The position numbers and the translations under genes were made by a program. DNA of 64,000 nt, taken from the NCBI GenBank assembly GCA_030867875.1, contig JAOWCC010000019.1, positions 36,065,976 to 36,129,975 of the forward strand. Reading direction: 5' to 3'. This DNA comes from Actinernus sp. WN-2022 (Eukaryota; Cnidaria; Anthozoa; Actiniaria; Actinernidae). Positions 54,144-64,000 of this stretch are shown in pieces. The notes under the pieces were generated by a model. That model made no database searches, had not been told where the DNA came from, and was given only the letters and a program-made list of their open reading frames with translations. The stretch's first letter is position 1. The number at the start of each line of letters is the position of its first letter.

Positions 54144-54361
54144 TATGAAAGCCACAATCAGCCAGGACCACGACGAAAATATGAAGAATTTGTGGTTTTT
54201 CGGGACAGGCAGAAAGATGTGAACGAGAGATTTGATCGGTTATCGGCTTCGCTGTCGATGGAAATAAATGAACAAATGGTTGATGCAAAGAATGCGGAGT
54301 GCAATCTGAAATCTAGTATGAAAGAAATTAAGCTCTACGCGTTGAATTCCAACAATCTTTA
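54144..54361 (+). pseudogene. Right part of the ORF interrupted by element C
   Basis: Continues the frame from 35430 after one copy of agcaga: MKATISQDHDENMKNLW. With a slip it goes on as FVVFRDRQKDVNERFDRLSA and DAKNAECNLKSSMKEIKLYA, typical coiled-coil sequence, ending at 54361. The protein is not identified. Confidence 0.5.
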
Positions 54362-55434
54362 GAAAGATTAACCAAAGGGTTGGAGGACACAAACAAAAAT
54401 CTAACCAAAGAAGTTTTTTAGACCTCCCCGTCCCGATCGCAAGTGCCTGCGTCGGCAGGCGGAAGTGTAAACCTTTGCAGGCCCACTCCCGGCAGCCGGC
54501 AGAAGAGCAAGTTTGCCGTTGTGTCGAGAACGTGGGTAAAATACTGTCATAATTTGCCAAATTTAGATAAATACATATTTCGAAACTTAAACATAATTAG
54601 ATCATTTCTATAAAATATCTGGCTGAATACAACCAATTTCCAAGGAATAACGTGTGTTCGTTTATCTTGCTCTGAACAGTTCGCCAAAGTACTCGCCGAA
54701 GCAGATTCACAGACAACACGGAAGCTCTAAATCCGACCAAGAAACAAGCTCAGTAAGAGTCCTAAATTTACTTATTCTCTCTTAAGCCTTAACATAAATG
54801 GTATTAGAAAATACCCACTTCAAAGACTTGAATTGCTATTCGAAATTAGCGATGTCAGTCAAGATACACATGGCTGTGTTTGCAAACATTAAAAACTGTA
54901 GTAATTTCGGGTTTTAAAATATGTTGTCCAATTGTATTGTAGATCTACCATGGAGTAGACCATGCCTGCGTCGCATCCGAACTGAATCCTGGTCCGTCTG
55001 CGAAACAGTGGACAAAAGCTTGTTCTCGACCCCCAGCGAACTTGCAGGATTATTAGGCTTTTACTAATACCCATTCTTACACGTCTCGTGATTGGTTCAT
55101 TGTACAAAAAGATTGCACATGACTTAGTAAACAAAATGGTGGTTCTTTGAAAACAATGAGCGTACCTGAATCTCCAGTGAACCAAAGTAGCTATATATGT
55201 AATTTATGCTTTAGAAAGATCGAGAAGAATTACGTTTTTAGTCGAAGGGAGAGGGAAATTCGATGTTGTTTCGGCGCTTGAGAGTTTGACGTAAAGCGCG
55301 GTACCAGTTGATTTATATGTAGACACTAAATAAATTCTACAAAAAGGGTTCGCGGAAACAACGTTTCCGAATCTGTTCTTACTATGGGGACTTGTCTCCT
55401 GTTCTGTTCACCCTAGACCTGCACCAGCTCCTCG
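54362..55434. other. No gene recognised
   Basis: Noncoding or highly degraded. An acidic-basic stretch near 54362-54420 may continue the coiled-coil gene. The short minus-strand ORFs at 54240-54560 and 54889-55185 have no motif. Confidence 0.4.
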
Positions 55435-55898
55435 GTGGCCTGTCTCACCCGTCGTGGAAATAAAGAAACACTACCAGCCAAACCCAAAGTAAATGTAGAC
55501 GTCTCTGTCAAGGTGAAATGGCCTTCCAAGGAGAAAGAGAGAAAGCTCCCGGAGGACTTGATTCCTTGGATAAAATGCTTGTTAGGGGGACCTTCAAACA
55601 AATTGCTCAGGCTGCATGGAAGAATGTAAGCATAAAGAAAGAGATTACAGCGCTTGTGCTCAAAGTAGTGAAGGAATGTACTCAGCTGCGCTGGAAGAAG
55701 AATCCAAGCTGTCTGAGAACAACTAGCAAGGAAGGCATGCTGACTTTCACAATGGAAAAGTTATCAGCTGACCTTGAAGATAGAGTCCCTCTGTTTCATT
55801 CGATACTGTCCACATCATCTGTGAATAGTAGGAGAAGGGCCAAAACTCTTCAGCAGTGGCAGCTGCAGTATGCCTACGAAATAGGTCGAAATGCATGA
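55435..55898 (+). pseudogene. Unrecognised gene fragment (cnidarian repeat family?)
   Basis: Two overlapping frames (55435-55629 and 55518-55898) read as one region with a slip near 55560: VNVDVSVKVKWPSKEKERKL, then GTFKQIAQAAWKNVSIKKEI, ALVLKVVKECTQLRWKKNPS and LEDRVPLFHSILSTSSVNSR. I recall similar stretches in unnamed, multi-copy cnidarian proteins. No catalytic motif is visible; function unknown. Confidence 0.45.
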
Positions 55899-56029
55899 TT
55901 GCTGTACAGCTGTTTTTTAGACCCTAAAAAAAACTGGAATCAGACCCTAAAAAAACCTAGAAACTAATTAATTCTCTCCTGGGAAAAACTGCAAGTCTAA
56001 TCATGTAAATGAACTTTGCGTAAATGATA

Positions 56030-57225
56030 ATGGCAATACTATCTCTGACTCTCAAAACATATCTGAGACCTTTGACGACTTTTTTTATATATATTGGACC
56101 AAAATTAGCTGCAGCATCAATGAGACAATCCAATAAAAACATTAACACGTGTTTAATCGACAGCAGAAAAACCGATGTAACCTTTGGTTTTTCTGCTATA
56201 CCATCAGAAAACGTGCAGTCTACTTTGAAGCAGCTAAACGCCTCCAAGAGCACTGGGCTTGACAAGATCTCAGCCAGAGTCTTGAAAATTGCGTTTGATG
56301 TAATCGCACCTTCGCTAACTTTTATTTTTAATCTTTCACTGTCAACCAGCATTTTTGTCGAGGAGTGGAAAAATGCGACAGTAAGCCCGGTTTACAAAAG
56401 TGATGATGGAAAATTACCGACCGATTTCAATATTACCAATAATTAGCAAAGTTTTTGAAAAGAAGTCTTGGGCAAATTATAGGTTACTTAACAGACAATT
56501 TTCTGCTTTCCAAATTCCAATCAGGATTTCGTCCCCTACACTCAACTGTCTCTGCATTGATTCAGATGTGCGATGAATGGCTAACAGGGGTTGTTTTTCT
56601 TGATATTCGGTCCTCGGTCCCCTTTTATTTCTACTTTACATCAACCCAATTGTTTAACATCTACTACGCCTTGCATATATGCTGACGATACACAAATTTT
56701 CACATCATCTTATGATATGGCTGAACTTGCTTCTAACCTAAATACTGATCTCGAAAACGTATGCGATTGGCTCTCCGTCAATAAGCTCCAGTTCCACCCT
56801 TCAAAGATAAAACTCATGTTTATTGGATCAACTTACATCTTGGCCAAAAATAAAAGCTGGTGACTTATCTAGTACTGTGTTATCGACAAAACTAAAGTTT
56901 CACAAGTTTCATCCCATACATGCCTTGGAGTGGAACTCGATGAGAAACTTTCATTTGAGAGTCATAGAGAAAATTTGCAAAAAAGCTAGTGCAGTTATTG
57001 GCGCCATTAAACGAATAAAACATTTCGTCCCATTTGATTCACTGGTAAAAATATAAAAAGCCTTAGTCCAACCTTATTTCGATTATTGCTCACCCTTGTG
57101 GGATACGTGTGGCAAGGTCCTGCAAGATAAATTACAAAAAGTCCAATCCCGTGCGGCGAGAGCTATAACCGCGGTTGATTATAATACTCGATTCGCTGAT
57201 ATCCTCGACTCCCATATAGTATTAA
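56030..57225 (+). pseudogene. Non-LTR retrotransposon (CR1/L2/Jockey-like) reverse transcriptase relic
   Basis: Plus-strand pieces in several frames: STGLDKISARVLKIAFDVIA (about 56248-56310), FVEEWKNATVSPVYKSDDGK, FLLSKFQSGFRPLHSTVSAL (about 56500-56560), a deletion, YADDTQIFTSSYDMAELASN (about 56677-56740, the RT active-site Y-x-D-D) and VNKLQFHPSKIKLMFIGS. The last readable part (about 56930-57050) is SAVIGAIKRIKHFVPF, typical of the thumb region. It is 5' truncated, lacks the endonuclease and has at least four frame changes. Insertion by reverse transcription of the old copy is standard for the group. Confidence 0.88.
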
Positions 57226-57284
57226 CTCTCAGTCTAAACTAAACACAAATGGCTTTAAATTTTAACCCGACTTGGTTCATAACC

Positions 57285-57452
57285 TATTGACTTTGTAGAT
57301 GGCCGTATATTTGTCATTTTTAGATAGATGTCACGTTATACGGCATACCATTCCGGTTTCTTGTATTATATATGTTCAACATATTGACTTTGTAGATGAC
57401 CGTATAATTGTCATTTTTATTTAACATGTCATGTTATACGCCATACCATACC
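57285..57452. repeat. Two direct repeats, about 70 bp, period 97
   Basis: tattgactttgtagatg(g/a)ccgtata... through gttatacg(g/c)cataccat occurs at 57285-57355 and 57382-57452. A related tract is at about 8435-8460. They may be arms of an unnamed dispersed repeat. Confidence 0.7.
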
Positions 57453-58253
57453 ATAACATCCTGTTACAGGGAGAACCGTGAGAGGCTGGGACTTTGGCGC
57501 GAAAGTGCTCGTTGAGCAAGTGCAATGCTCCATGATTTCAAGATGGCGTCGGGTAGGTCTTCCATCGTATCAGAAATCATAGAACGCGTACAGAAATCAT
57601 GGAACTTTCTGATTCCATCTCACCTAGCAATGTTGTGAATACAAGTCCCACATGCTCACAACAGAAGTGTTGAAGTGGAAGTATCCCAATTTTTTAGTGG
57701 TGGTGCACGAACTCAACGTCGCTTGATGGACGCTGGTGGAAATGGTGCCATGACTGCACGAGGCCAGCACCAGCAGGCAAGTACAGGCCGTTCAGCAGCA
57801 CCATATTACAACTTCAGGAGAAGGCACTTGTCCCTTCGTGTGTGCCGATTGTTGATGTAGAAGTAACACTGCTAAATTTTGAAAGTTGCATTTACTTAAT
57901 CCATATGAAAGAGAAAAAACATCAAAATTAAAGGCTTTTCTTATTTAAGATAGATCCACATGAAAAAAAATAGAAAAGTTTAATAACCTTAAATAGAGCA
58001 ACAGTGTGCATTTAGGAAAGGAGGGTTGAGTGATTCAGTTATGGAAAGAAGGGTTGAGTACTTCAGTGAAATAGAGTCTTGTACTCGGATCAAGAAAGCT
58101 ACACTGTATGAACCAATTAGTTGACATACTTATTGTTTAGTCATAGTTATATATATAATAGAAAAGAGAAATTATAACATTGCTTCGTTGTAACTGGGTT
58201 TGTTATAATTGAGTTACACTGTATTACAAAAATATACAGCTTATTTCCTTACC
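57453..58253. other. No gene recognised
   Basis: An ORF at 57675-57860 (NGAMTARGQHQQASTGRSAA) has no recognisable domain. The rest is AT-rich noncoding sequence. Confidence 0.4.
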
Positions 58254-58622
58254 TCAGTTACTCTCGTACCCAGATCTCTCTAAATAAAAAGGGGGAGGGA
58301 AGGATAGATCTGGTAAAACCCAATTATAATGATCAAGTGGCGAAATTACAACAATCATTGACTTCTGACCCACTGATCTTTTATCTGGACACCTTAAATA
58401 CATGTGGTCGAAAATATATGGAAGCTGCTGGTAAACTAGAGACTTAAGGTATCCTGTGTGCAAGATAACAATACAATATTGAGAGTTGATGACCATTTCT
58501 CTTAAAGCATCTTGCTGTTTCACCTTCAGTCTGAATTCAGGTGCGAAATTCCTCCAGTTTGCAACATAACTTAAGGCTTCTTCAAATTCCTTATGACTGT
58601 GTAACATTGTTCTCAAAGCCAT
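58254..58622 (-). pseudogene. RecQ-like helicase N-terminal fragment, degenerate Walker A
   Basis: 122 codons: EFRLKVKQQDALREMVI (Q-motif-like), CIVILHTGYLKSLVYQQLPY (motif I; the usual TG-x-GKS reads TGYLKS) and MIVVISPLDHYN (motif Ia). This is the start of a superfamily 2 helicase domain of the RecQ-like kind seen repeatedly in cnidarian genomes. The Walker A glycine is replaced and nothing follows, so it is a dead fragment. Confidence 0.72.
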
Positions 58623-59662
58623 GCCAATATTTTACATGCAAAGTTTCTTAATAAACAGATCGCACAAAGAGGAAGTATCAAAGTTCTTGCCTTTGCTGTG
58701 ACATGAGCATTAATGCAGAGTACAGAATACTCGTACCCAACACAACTGCGCATGCTCTAGAATCAGGTTTCACCAGACCTCCTTCCTTCCGTCCCTAATT
58801 TTTTAGAGAGATCTGAGTATGTGATTATACCTCGGTAGCAACTATCTTCATTGTTATAATAGTAATAATATTCATAGTACTGTCACTGTAAGTGCTACAA
58901 AGTACATTATTTTGTTAACATATGACTGCTTATCAAGGAGGGTTTAGTCAAAATGCACTTACTATCTGCCTTGAAGATCATTCACATCGAGTATTCTTGG
59001 TAATGCTAATAACACAGGGAACCCAAACTGCATTTGTTTCAGCATAATATTGTTGAGTCACACATTGGTTTGCTCATCAAACAAAAGTCGGTACCTCCAA
59101 AAAAAATACATTCTTACAGCTGATAATAGACCTTTAGCTTGACTCAATTTTGTCCCATTTCATATCACTGGACATTGCCATCCCCTTGGCCATAGTTGTA
59201 TTTATTTCGTGTTAATAGGCATTTTGCATCAAGTGGTCATGTGACCTATTACAAGGTCACTGGTGTATGGGTGCCATAAGAAAATTCCTTACTTTTATGC
59301 CCTTTTTTTTTTTTTTTATAAAAAAAAAAATATTTTTATAACATTAAAAAAGAAAAATGAATTAAATAAAAAAAATTTTTTTATTAAAAATATATAATAT
59401 ATATATGTATATATATTAAAATAAAATTTATTTGCAATAACAATTATAATTGCATGGCCTATCTGTGCCATAGCATTTAAAAAAAAAACTTCCATGGCCT
59501 ATGAGTGCCATAGCCCACAATGCAGTTTGGGCATGACAATTACATCCCACAATTCCTTTCGAGCTTTGTTTATGTTCCTCACGTGCGTTTGAAGTCCACT
59601 GCTACTGTCACTGTTGTTTTAAATACCTAACTTAGACTTATTCAACACCATTTTCAAGCGCC
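58623..59662. other. Noncoding with A/T low complexity
   Basis: A homopolymer and AT-dinucleotide block at about 59305-59420 (T-run, A-run, tatata) is flanked by repeated ggcctatctgtgccatag / ggcctatgagtgccatag (59456-59474, 59494-59512). No gene. Confidence 0.55.
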
Positions 59663-60882
59663 ATGTCTAACCAAAAACGAAAGAATGATTCGGACAATTT
59701 TAAAGACAAGATATCAAAGAAAAGATCTGGCAAGAAGATAGAAGATGCGGGGCCAAGCTCGAACCACATCACTGTGCAGCGACTAAGCGCAACCGTGGAG
59801 GGAAGGTGTCAGAAATACGGCAGAATCGGGCCACTGACCATGGTACCAATGGAAGCCGACAGAATACTAGAAAACATCAAAGAAGCGTGCAAAACACACT
59901 TCAATACATCAATGGAGTGTGACGTATTGGACGGAGAACGAGGCCCTTCATATACCGATGTCGGGCAAATCAAGACCTGGAAAGTCTTGCACATCCGGTT
60001 CATCGAGAGCGCTGACCCGCCGCCGCCATGCCGCATCCGAACAGTGCCCCGGCCAGCAAAAGCCCGAAAAAAATGGCGGTGCAGGACTTGGCTCCTTCGA
60101 CAGCGGCATCCTCAATTTCATTAAGTCAAATGCTTAAGCTTGGGCATTTAATCGTATCCAAGGTAGAAATAGTCACTCTCAGCTTGGAAGAGTTTTCCGT
60201 CGCTGAACGACAATGGCTGGAGCCTTTGGAAGTGAAACTCTCACTGGACAAAAATTCATTCGCGAGTGGAAGTTTCCGTGATGCCTTCATGGCGACAACA
60301 TTAACCGGTCTACCCAGGGGCAAATATGTGTTGAAAAAATACAGACCGGAGCGAGTTCCTGACATACAGGAATTGTTTGTACCGACTGATGCTCACACAA
60401 GAAAAGCCGTGCAAATGAACTCTCTGGCGCGTAATTTTGCCCAGAACATGGAGTTCGATAAACCCATCCTGGAGTTTGGAGCAGGATTCAAGTATACTAA
60501 AGTATACTTTTCAACTTTAAATGGCGAGCCTGTTACTGTGGAAAATTTCCTTGAAGGCAAAACTACTTTCCAGAAGTATGTGAATAATGACGGAGCAATT
60601 ACTTTTAAAGGAGGTAAAGCCACGGACATCAGCTTGAAGGCCGAGACATTTGTCCACTATTCGTATGCCAAGTCAAACAAACAACTGATGGTCTTGGACA
60701 TACAGGGCATTGGTTATGGGCTCTGTGACCCTGAAATTGCTAGTTCGAGTCTAACCGAGGAAGAAGGCGGGGAGAGTCATATACTCTTCTGCTCAGGGAA
60801 TCTATCTAAAATTGCCATTGACAGATTTCTTGCTGATCACAAATGTAACAAGTACTGTAAGGTAATGGAGCTTTCAGCATAA
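59663..60882 (+). pseudogene. Alpha-kinase (MHCK/EF2K-type) gene with one frameshift
   Basis: ATG 59663 opens a basic N-terminus (NQKRKNDSDNFKDKISKKRS) and a conserved-looking block (ECDVLDGERGPSYTDVGQIK, then WKVLHIRFIE). Near 60020-60030, in a CCGCCGCC run, the frame changes to the ORF 60028-60882. That part has the alpha-kinase order: GSFRDAFMA (glycine loop), YVLKKY (nucleotide Lys), VENFLEGKTTFQKYVNNDGA, TFVHYSYAKS (zinc His), LMVLDIQGIGYGLCDPEI (catalytic Asp), FCSGNLSKIAIDRFLADH and HKCNKYC (zinc His and Cys). These atypical Ser/Thr kinases phosphorylate residues in helices. All key residues are present in the second frame, so if the shift is a sequencing error in the GC run the gene would be intact. 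Cnidarian genomes have many copies. Confidence 0.82.
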
Positions 60883-62079
60883 AGAGAGATGACATAATTT
60901 CCTGGTATTGAAAACAAAAGTAGTTATTTTATGGTATTACAACATGTAGTAGTACAAATTGTGCAACACCAGTGAATTTGTTTGTGACTGACTACATTGT
61001 ACTGAGTTTGATTTTTAAGTACATGTAATTTTTGAAATGAGGCTGGCAATGTTCTTATTTTGTTGACCAATAGTGGTCAATTTCAGCCTATTAACATTAT
61101 AATAAAAAAGGTTCTTTGTTTAGTGGGGGATATGTTTCAAGCATTTTTGTTTACATTACAGGTTTTCTGTGGCACACAAACAGTCTATAGGCATTTTTTC
61201 CCTCGCACTAGCCTGACCCTGATAGCCCGGAGCCCTGAGGAGCTAGCCCGAAATTTAATTAAAACAACAACAACAAAAAGTTTATTTACTATGCAAAGAA
61301 AATTTAACTCAACCTCACAGTCACAGGGACACTATAGTTTTACATTTAATATACAATTAGTTACAACATGAGTCAAAACTGGCGCTTCAACTTGGAGAAT
61401 TGTGATATAAAACATTAACATTGATACCACCAATGTAATAGTATTACTTAACTTTATAGTATACATGAATCAACAGCTGACTGACAACACCTGTTTTACA
61501 AATGTTGGCACATCAGGAAATCTTAATGTCTAACTGGGAATAGCTTTTTCCCGAAAACGAAAAAAGACTGGAAAGCTTTACCATTTGATATAAAATGGAA
61601 AAGCACTTAAGTAGGATTTAAGCAAGCCCTGAATATATTGCAAGTTTTCTGAACTATCTTTTAGTTTTTATGTAATTGCACCATGCACTGTACTTCACAT
61701 TATCTTGGCCTATACTTAGCACTTTTCTTTTATTATTTTAATCTTGGCGAGATGGCAGTGCGGGATAGCATGACAGTCTGACCATGGTCACGTGAAACAT
61801 TTTTGACGAAACGTATTAATGACTTACATGCTGTACCTTTACAGTGACTGTCCTTTTTTTATTTTATCTCCGTGTTGTTTATGATTGAGTTTATGACAAG
61901 AAATTGAGTGTGAGATCCTTGTAACTGACCCGACGAGAAATTGAGCCTACTATCCTGACGAGATATTGAAGATCCTTGATGCCTACATAGCGTTGCAATC
62001 TCTTTCACTAGCTAAGCAACATCAACAAAGTTCCTTTCTATCTTAATCTAGCTAAATGTTTTTACATTAAAATAACTAA
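60883..62079. other. No gene recognised
   Basis: Region between the alpha-kinase and hAT genes. A short ORF at 61060-61371 lacks motifs. A gatcttgacgag-like motif repeats at 61930-61980 (gacccgacgagaaattgagcc, cctgacgagatattgaa). It is probably noncoding and the flank of the hAT element. Confidence 0.4.
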
Positions 62080-64000
62080 TTATTTAAGAACATGTCTCTT
62101 GGTCTTTGCCACAGAAAACCAATCGCTTATACATGTAGCTGGGTTTGGGTTGTACTGCTTGACTGTGCAGTCCAATGAGCGCATTCTCATCAGGTCGGAC
62201 AAGGTGGTCTGGGCCAGGGTAGTCCGCAGATAGTTCTTCAGTTGGTTCATAGTCGAAAATCCTCGTTCACATTTTGCAGTGGAGGGAGACAATGTGACCA
62301 TCAAGTCAAGTAAGATCAGGCAGTCCTTGACATCATCTGGTTTTGAAGCCAGAAGGTTGGAAAAGGCATCATTTGGGCTGATGGCCTTCTGTCTTGCTAG
62401 CCTGGTGCGCAGAGCAGGCCACTGAGCGATGATGCTTGTCTTTTCTTCTTCTGAAAGATAGGGACTGAAATGCTGCACCAATGACCTCACTTCACTGTTA
62501 CCATATGACGCCAGACTTGTACGCTCTTGTGGCATTTCTCTCGGATCGAAAACCCTGAAGTGACTGAATGGTTCTTCCTGAAGACTGCCAAACCTGGTCT
62601 CAAGGTGTACCTTTACATCTGTGAGAAAGCTGTCAAACTGGCTATCTAGGGAGGTGCCTGCTCTGGTCAGTTTCACTTCTTGGCTGCTGTTCTTGCCACA
62701 TGTCAGAATGCCTGACTCCTCGGAGTAATGCTCAATGAACCTCTTGTACTGGGGTCCTCTCTCCAGACTCAGTTCCTCTAAAATTGTTAGAGTAGTCTCA
62801 AGGCAAGTAACCACATCAGTGACACACAGTTCATCACTCTGAAAGGTTTTGCTTAGGTTTGACAGTACCTTTGTCACATCCATCATCAAGTACAGATACT
62901 TGACATATTTCTCTGATAGTAGGTCTTTAGGAATACCCTTCGCTCGCTGCCCTTGTTCATCGTTGGAACTTGCTTTATGTTGTAGATGCATTGCTGTTGT
63001 TGGAAAATGCTTCTCCAGGGCACATATTGCCCGATGTCTGCTGGCTAACCATCGAGTGTTCTGTATACCACTGTAGTACACCGTATCCTCTTCTAAGATG
63101 CTTGCAATTTCATTGACTTCTCGGCGTCGTTTGGGAGAGTAGAAATATAATTTATACACTGACTTGACGGTGTCTTCGAAACGGCTCAGATAATGGCAAC
63201 TTTTAACCGCGTCAAGAACAGCCAGCTCTAACCTGTGGGCAACACAATGGATTACGATTACTGGTCGGCCAATTTTCTCCTCTATTCGTCGGCTTACTCC
63301 TCCCTTTTTGCCGATCATCACACTTGCGCCATCGAAATTACAACCAACAAGCTTCTCCTTTAATACTTCATTGTCAATGTTAACAGCTTGTAGCCCTTTT
63401 TGAATAGCATTGGTAACACCGACTGCATCTGCTGAGTCCAGGGCAACAATATCAGCAAATTGGGTGGTAGGCCTACCATTTAGTCCTGTGTAACGTACAT
63501 ATACATATACAGCCTCTTGCTCAGTGATGCTCTTGTCAGTTGAACCATCTGAAAGCACACACAGGAATCGGGCACCATCGATTTCATCTGACACTGTTTC
63601 CCTCTGAGCTGATGCCATACTGGACACGAACTCTTTGCACTTTTTGTCAGTACGGTATTGTAAACCAATGTCCACGCCATTCTTTTCCTGAAGATCTAAC
63701 AGCCCTCCAAACTCCTTAAAAGCAAGTCCTTCCTTTGCAACATAAAATGCTGTGTTGAATAACTTTTCCATTCTTGATTTTGTCTCTTGATCTAGCTTAG
63801 CTGACATTGCTTTGACCATCATGGGTAAGGTCTGTTTAGAATTTTTGTTTTCAATGTCCCATCTTTTTGAGCACTTATCATGGTTCACGGAGCTTTCATG
63901 TGACTTGAGAGATTGGAGACGATATTTCACAATGCCACCAGTACCCTTGTAGAGGACACTTGACTTATCAGCAAGACCAGGAAAAGCCCGGCACACTTTA
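62080..64000 (-). CDS. hAT-type transposase (ZNF862/TTF-finger group), 5' end beyond window
   Basis: The open frame reaches the window edge; the first residues (VCRAFPGL) are internal, so the start is missing. The beginning (SLKSHESSVNHDKC) is the end of a TTF-type zinc finger. The core has LSDGSTDKSITEQEAVYV (first Asp), GCNFDGASVMIGKKGG (second Asp), VHCVAHRLELAVLD-like HCVAHRLEL, an alpha-helical insertion, and the C-terminal hAT dimerisation part (SPSTAKCERGFSTMNQLKNY with the Glu, then LSDLMRMRSLD). 638 codons without a stop, so the visible part is intact. hAT enzymes cut and paste with 8-bp duplications; no terminal repeat was found downstream. It may also be a domesticated relative. 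Confidence 0.9.
   Translation of the reverse strand, partial: KVCRAFPGLADKSSVLYKGTGGIVKYRLQSLKSHESSVNHDKCSKRWDIENKNSKQTLPMMVKAMSAKLDQETKSRMEKLFNTAFYVAKEGLAFKEFGGLLDLQEKNGVDIGLQYRTDKKCKEFVSSMASAQRETVSDEIDGARFLCVLSDGSTDKSITEQEAVYVYVRYTGLNGRPTTQFADIVALDSADAVGVTNAIQKGLQAVNIDNEVLKEKLVGCNFDGASVMIGKKGGVSRRIEEKIGRPVIVIHCVAHRLELAVLDAVKSCHYLSRFEDTVKSVYKLYFYSPKRRREVNEIASILEEDTVYYSGIQNTRWLASRHRAICALEKHFPTTAMHLQHKASSNDEQGQRAKGIPKDLLSEKYVKYLYLMMDVTKVLSNLSKTFQSDELCVTDVVTCLETTLTILEELSLERGPQYKRFIEHYSEESGILTCGKNSSQEVKLTRAGTSLDSQFDSFLTDVKVHLETRFGSLQEEPFSHFRVFDPREMPQERTSLASYGNSEVRSLVQHFSPYLSEEEKTSIIAQWPALRTRLARQKAISPNDAFSNLLASKPDDVKDCLILLDLMVTLSPSTAKCERGFSTMNQLKNYLRTTLAQTTLSDLMRMRSLDCTVKQYNPNPATCISDWFSVAKTKRHVLK

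Overview
Eukaryotic, repeat-dense DNA, most consistent with an invertebrate, probably a cnidarian such as a stony coral or sea anemone. The grounds are AT-rich DNA, GT-AG introns, single-exon transposase ORFs, and a mix of ISL2EU-, pogo-, IS630/Tc1-, hAT- and integrase-type DNA transposons, THAP domains, many HECT genes and LINE remnants. I could not run any search, so the taxonomy is inference. No rRNA, tRNA, CRISPR or bacterial operon was seen, and no clear intact single-copy host gene was recognised. Most ORFs belong to mobile elements and most carry frameshifts; some of those could be sequencing indels.

Layout. 1-1.6 kb: frameshifted SAP-like gene. 2.2-3.7 kb: unrecognised ORF fragments. 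4412-8341: ISL2EU-like transposon with perfect 87-bp inverted termini, a THAP/DDE transposase (+) and a SWIM/YqaJ nuclease (-). 9767-~21 kb: element A, an integrase/HECT transposon (zinc-ribbon/HECT gene at its left, converging integrase at its right). It is interrupted by a Mutator-like gene (13-16.3 kb) and MITEs, and its integrase is cut at 20999 by the left end of a sister element (B) with a 19-21 bp minisatellite. 22.7-25.2 kb: intron-containing IS630/Tc1-type transposase. 28-31.5 kb: multi-exon SAM-domain gene (-). 32.7-33.8 kb: HECT pseudogene. 34.2-34.9 kb: THAP gene with a frameshift.

35431-54137 is an 18.7-kb integrase/HECT transposon (C) bounded by 6-bp target duplications (agcaga) and about 500-bp inverted termini full of tandem repeats. 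Removing it rejoins an open coiled-coil reading frame. C has an integrase at the left and a HECT gene converging from the right. Nested inside C are a minisatellite-ended TA element (37714-39678), a 9-bp-TSD MITE (41144-41342), a TTAA MITE (43810-49876) that is itself split by a second integrase/HECT transposon D (44202-49768, TSD ctttca, uninterrupted DDE transposase), and a pogo-like element with a HIRAN-type ORF (50052-52680) sitting inside the end of a TA MITE. 54-64 kb: remains of the interrupted ORF, an unrecognised gene piece, a LINE, a broken helicase piece, an alpha-kinase-like gene and a hAT transposase running off the window.

The most interesting signal is a recurrent architecture in A, C and D (B shows the left half). 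An IS3/retroviral-integrase-like DDE transposase and a HECT-type ubiquitin ligase are encoded convergently between long inverted termini made of element-specific minisatellites. The start codon of each gene lies in or next to the terminal repeat. The ligase therefore looks like a transposon component rather than a chance neighbour.
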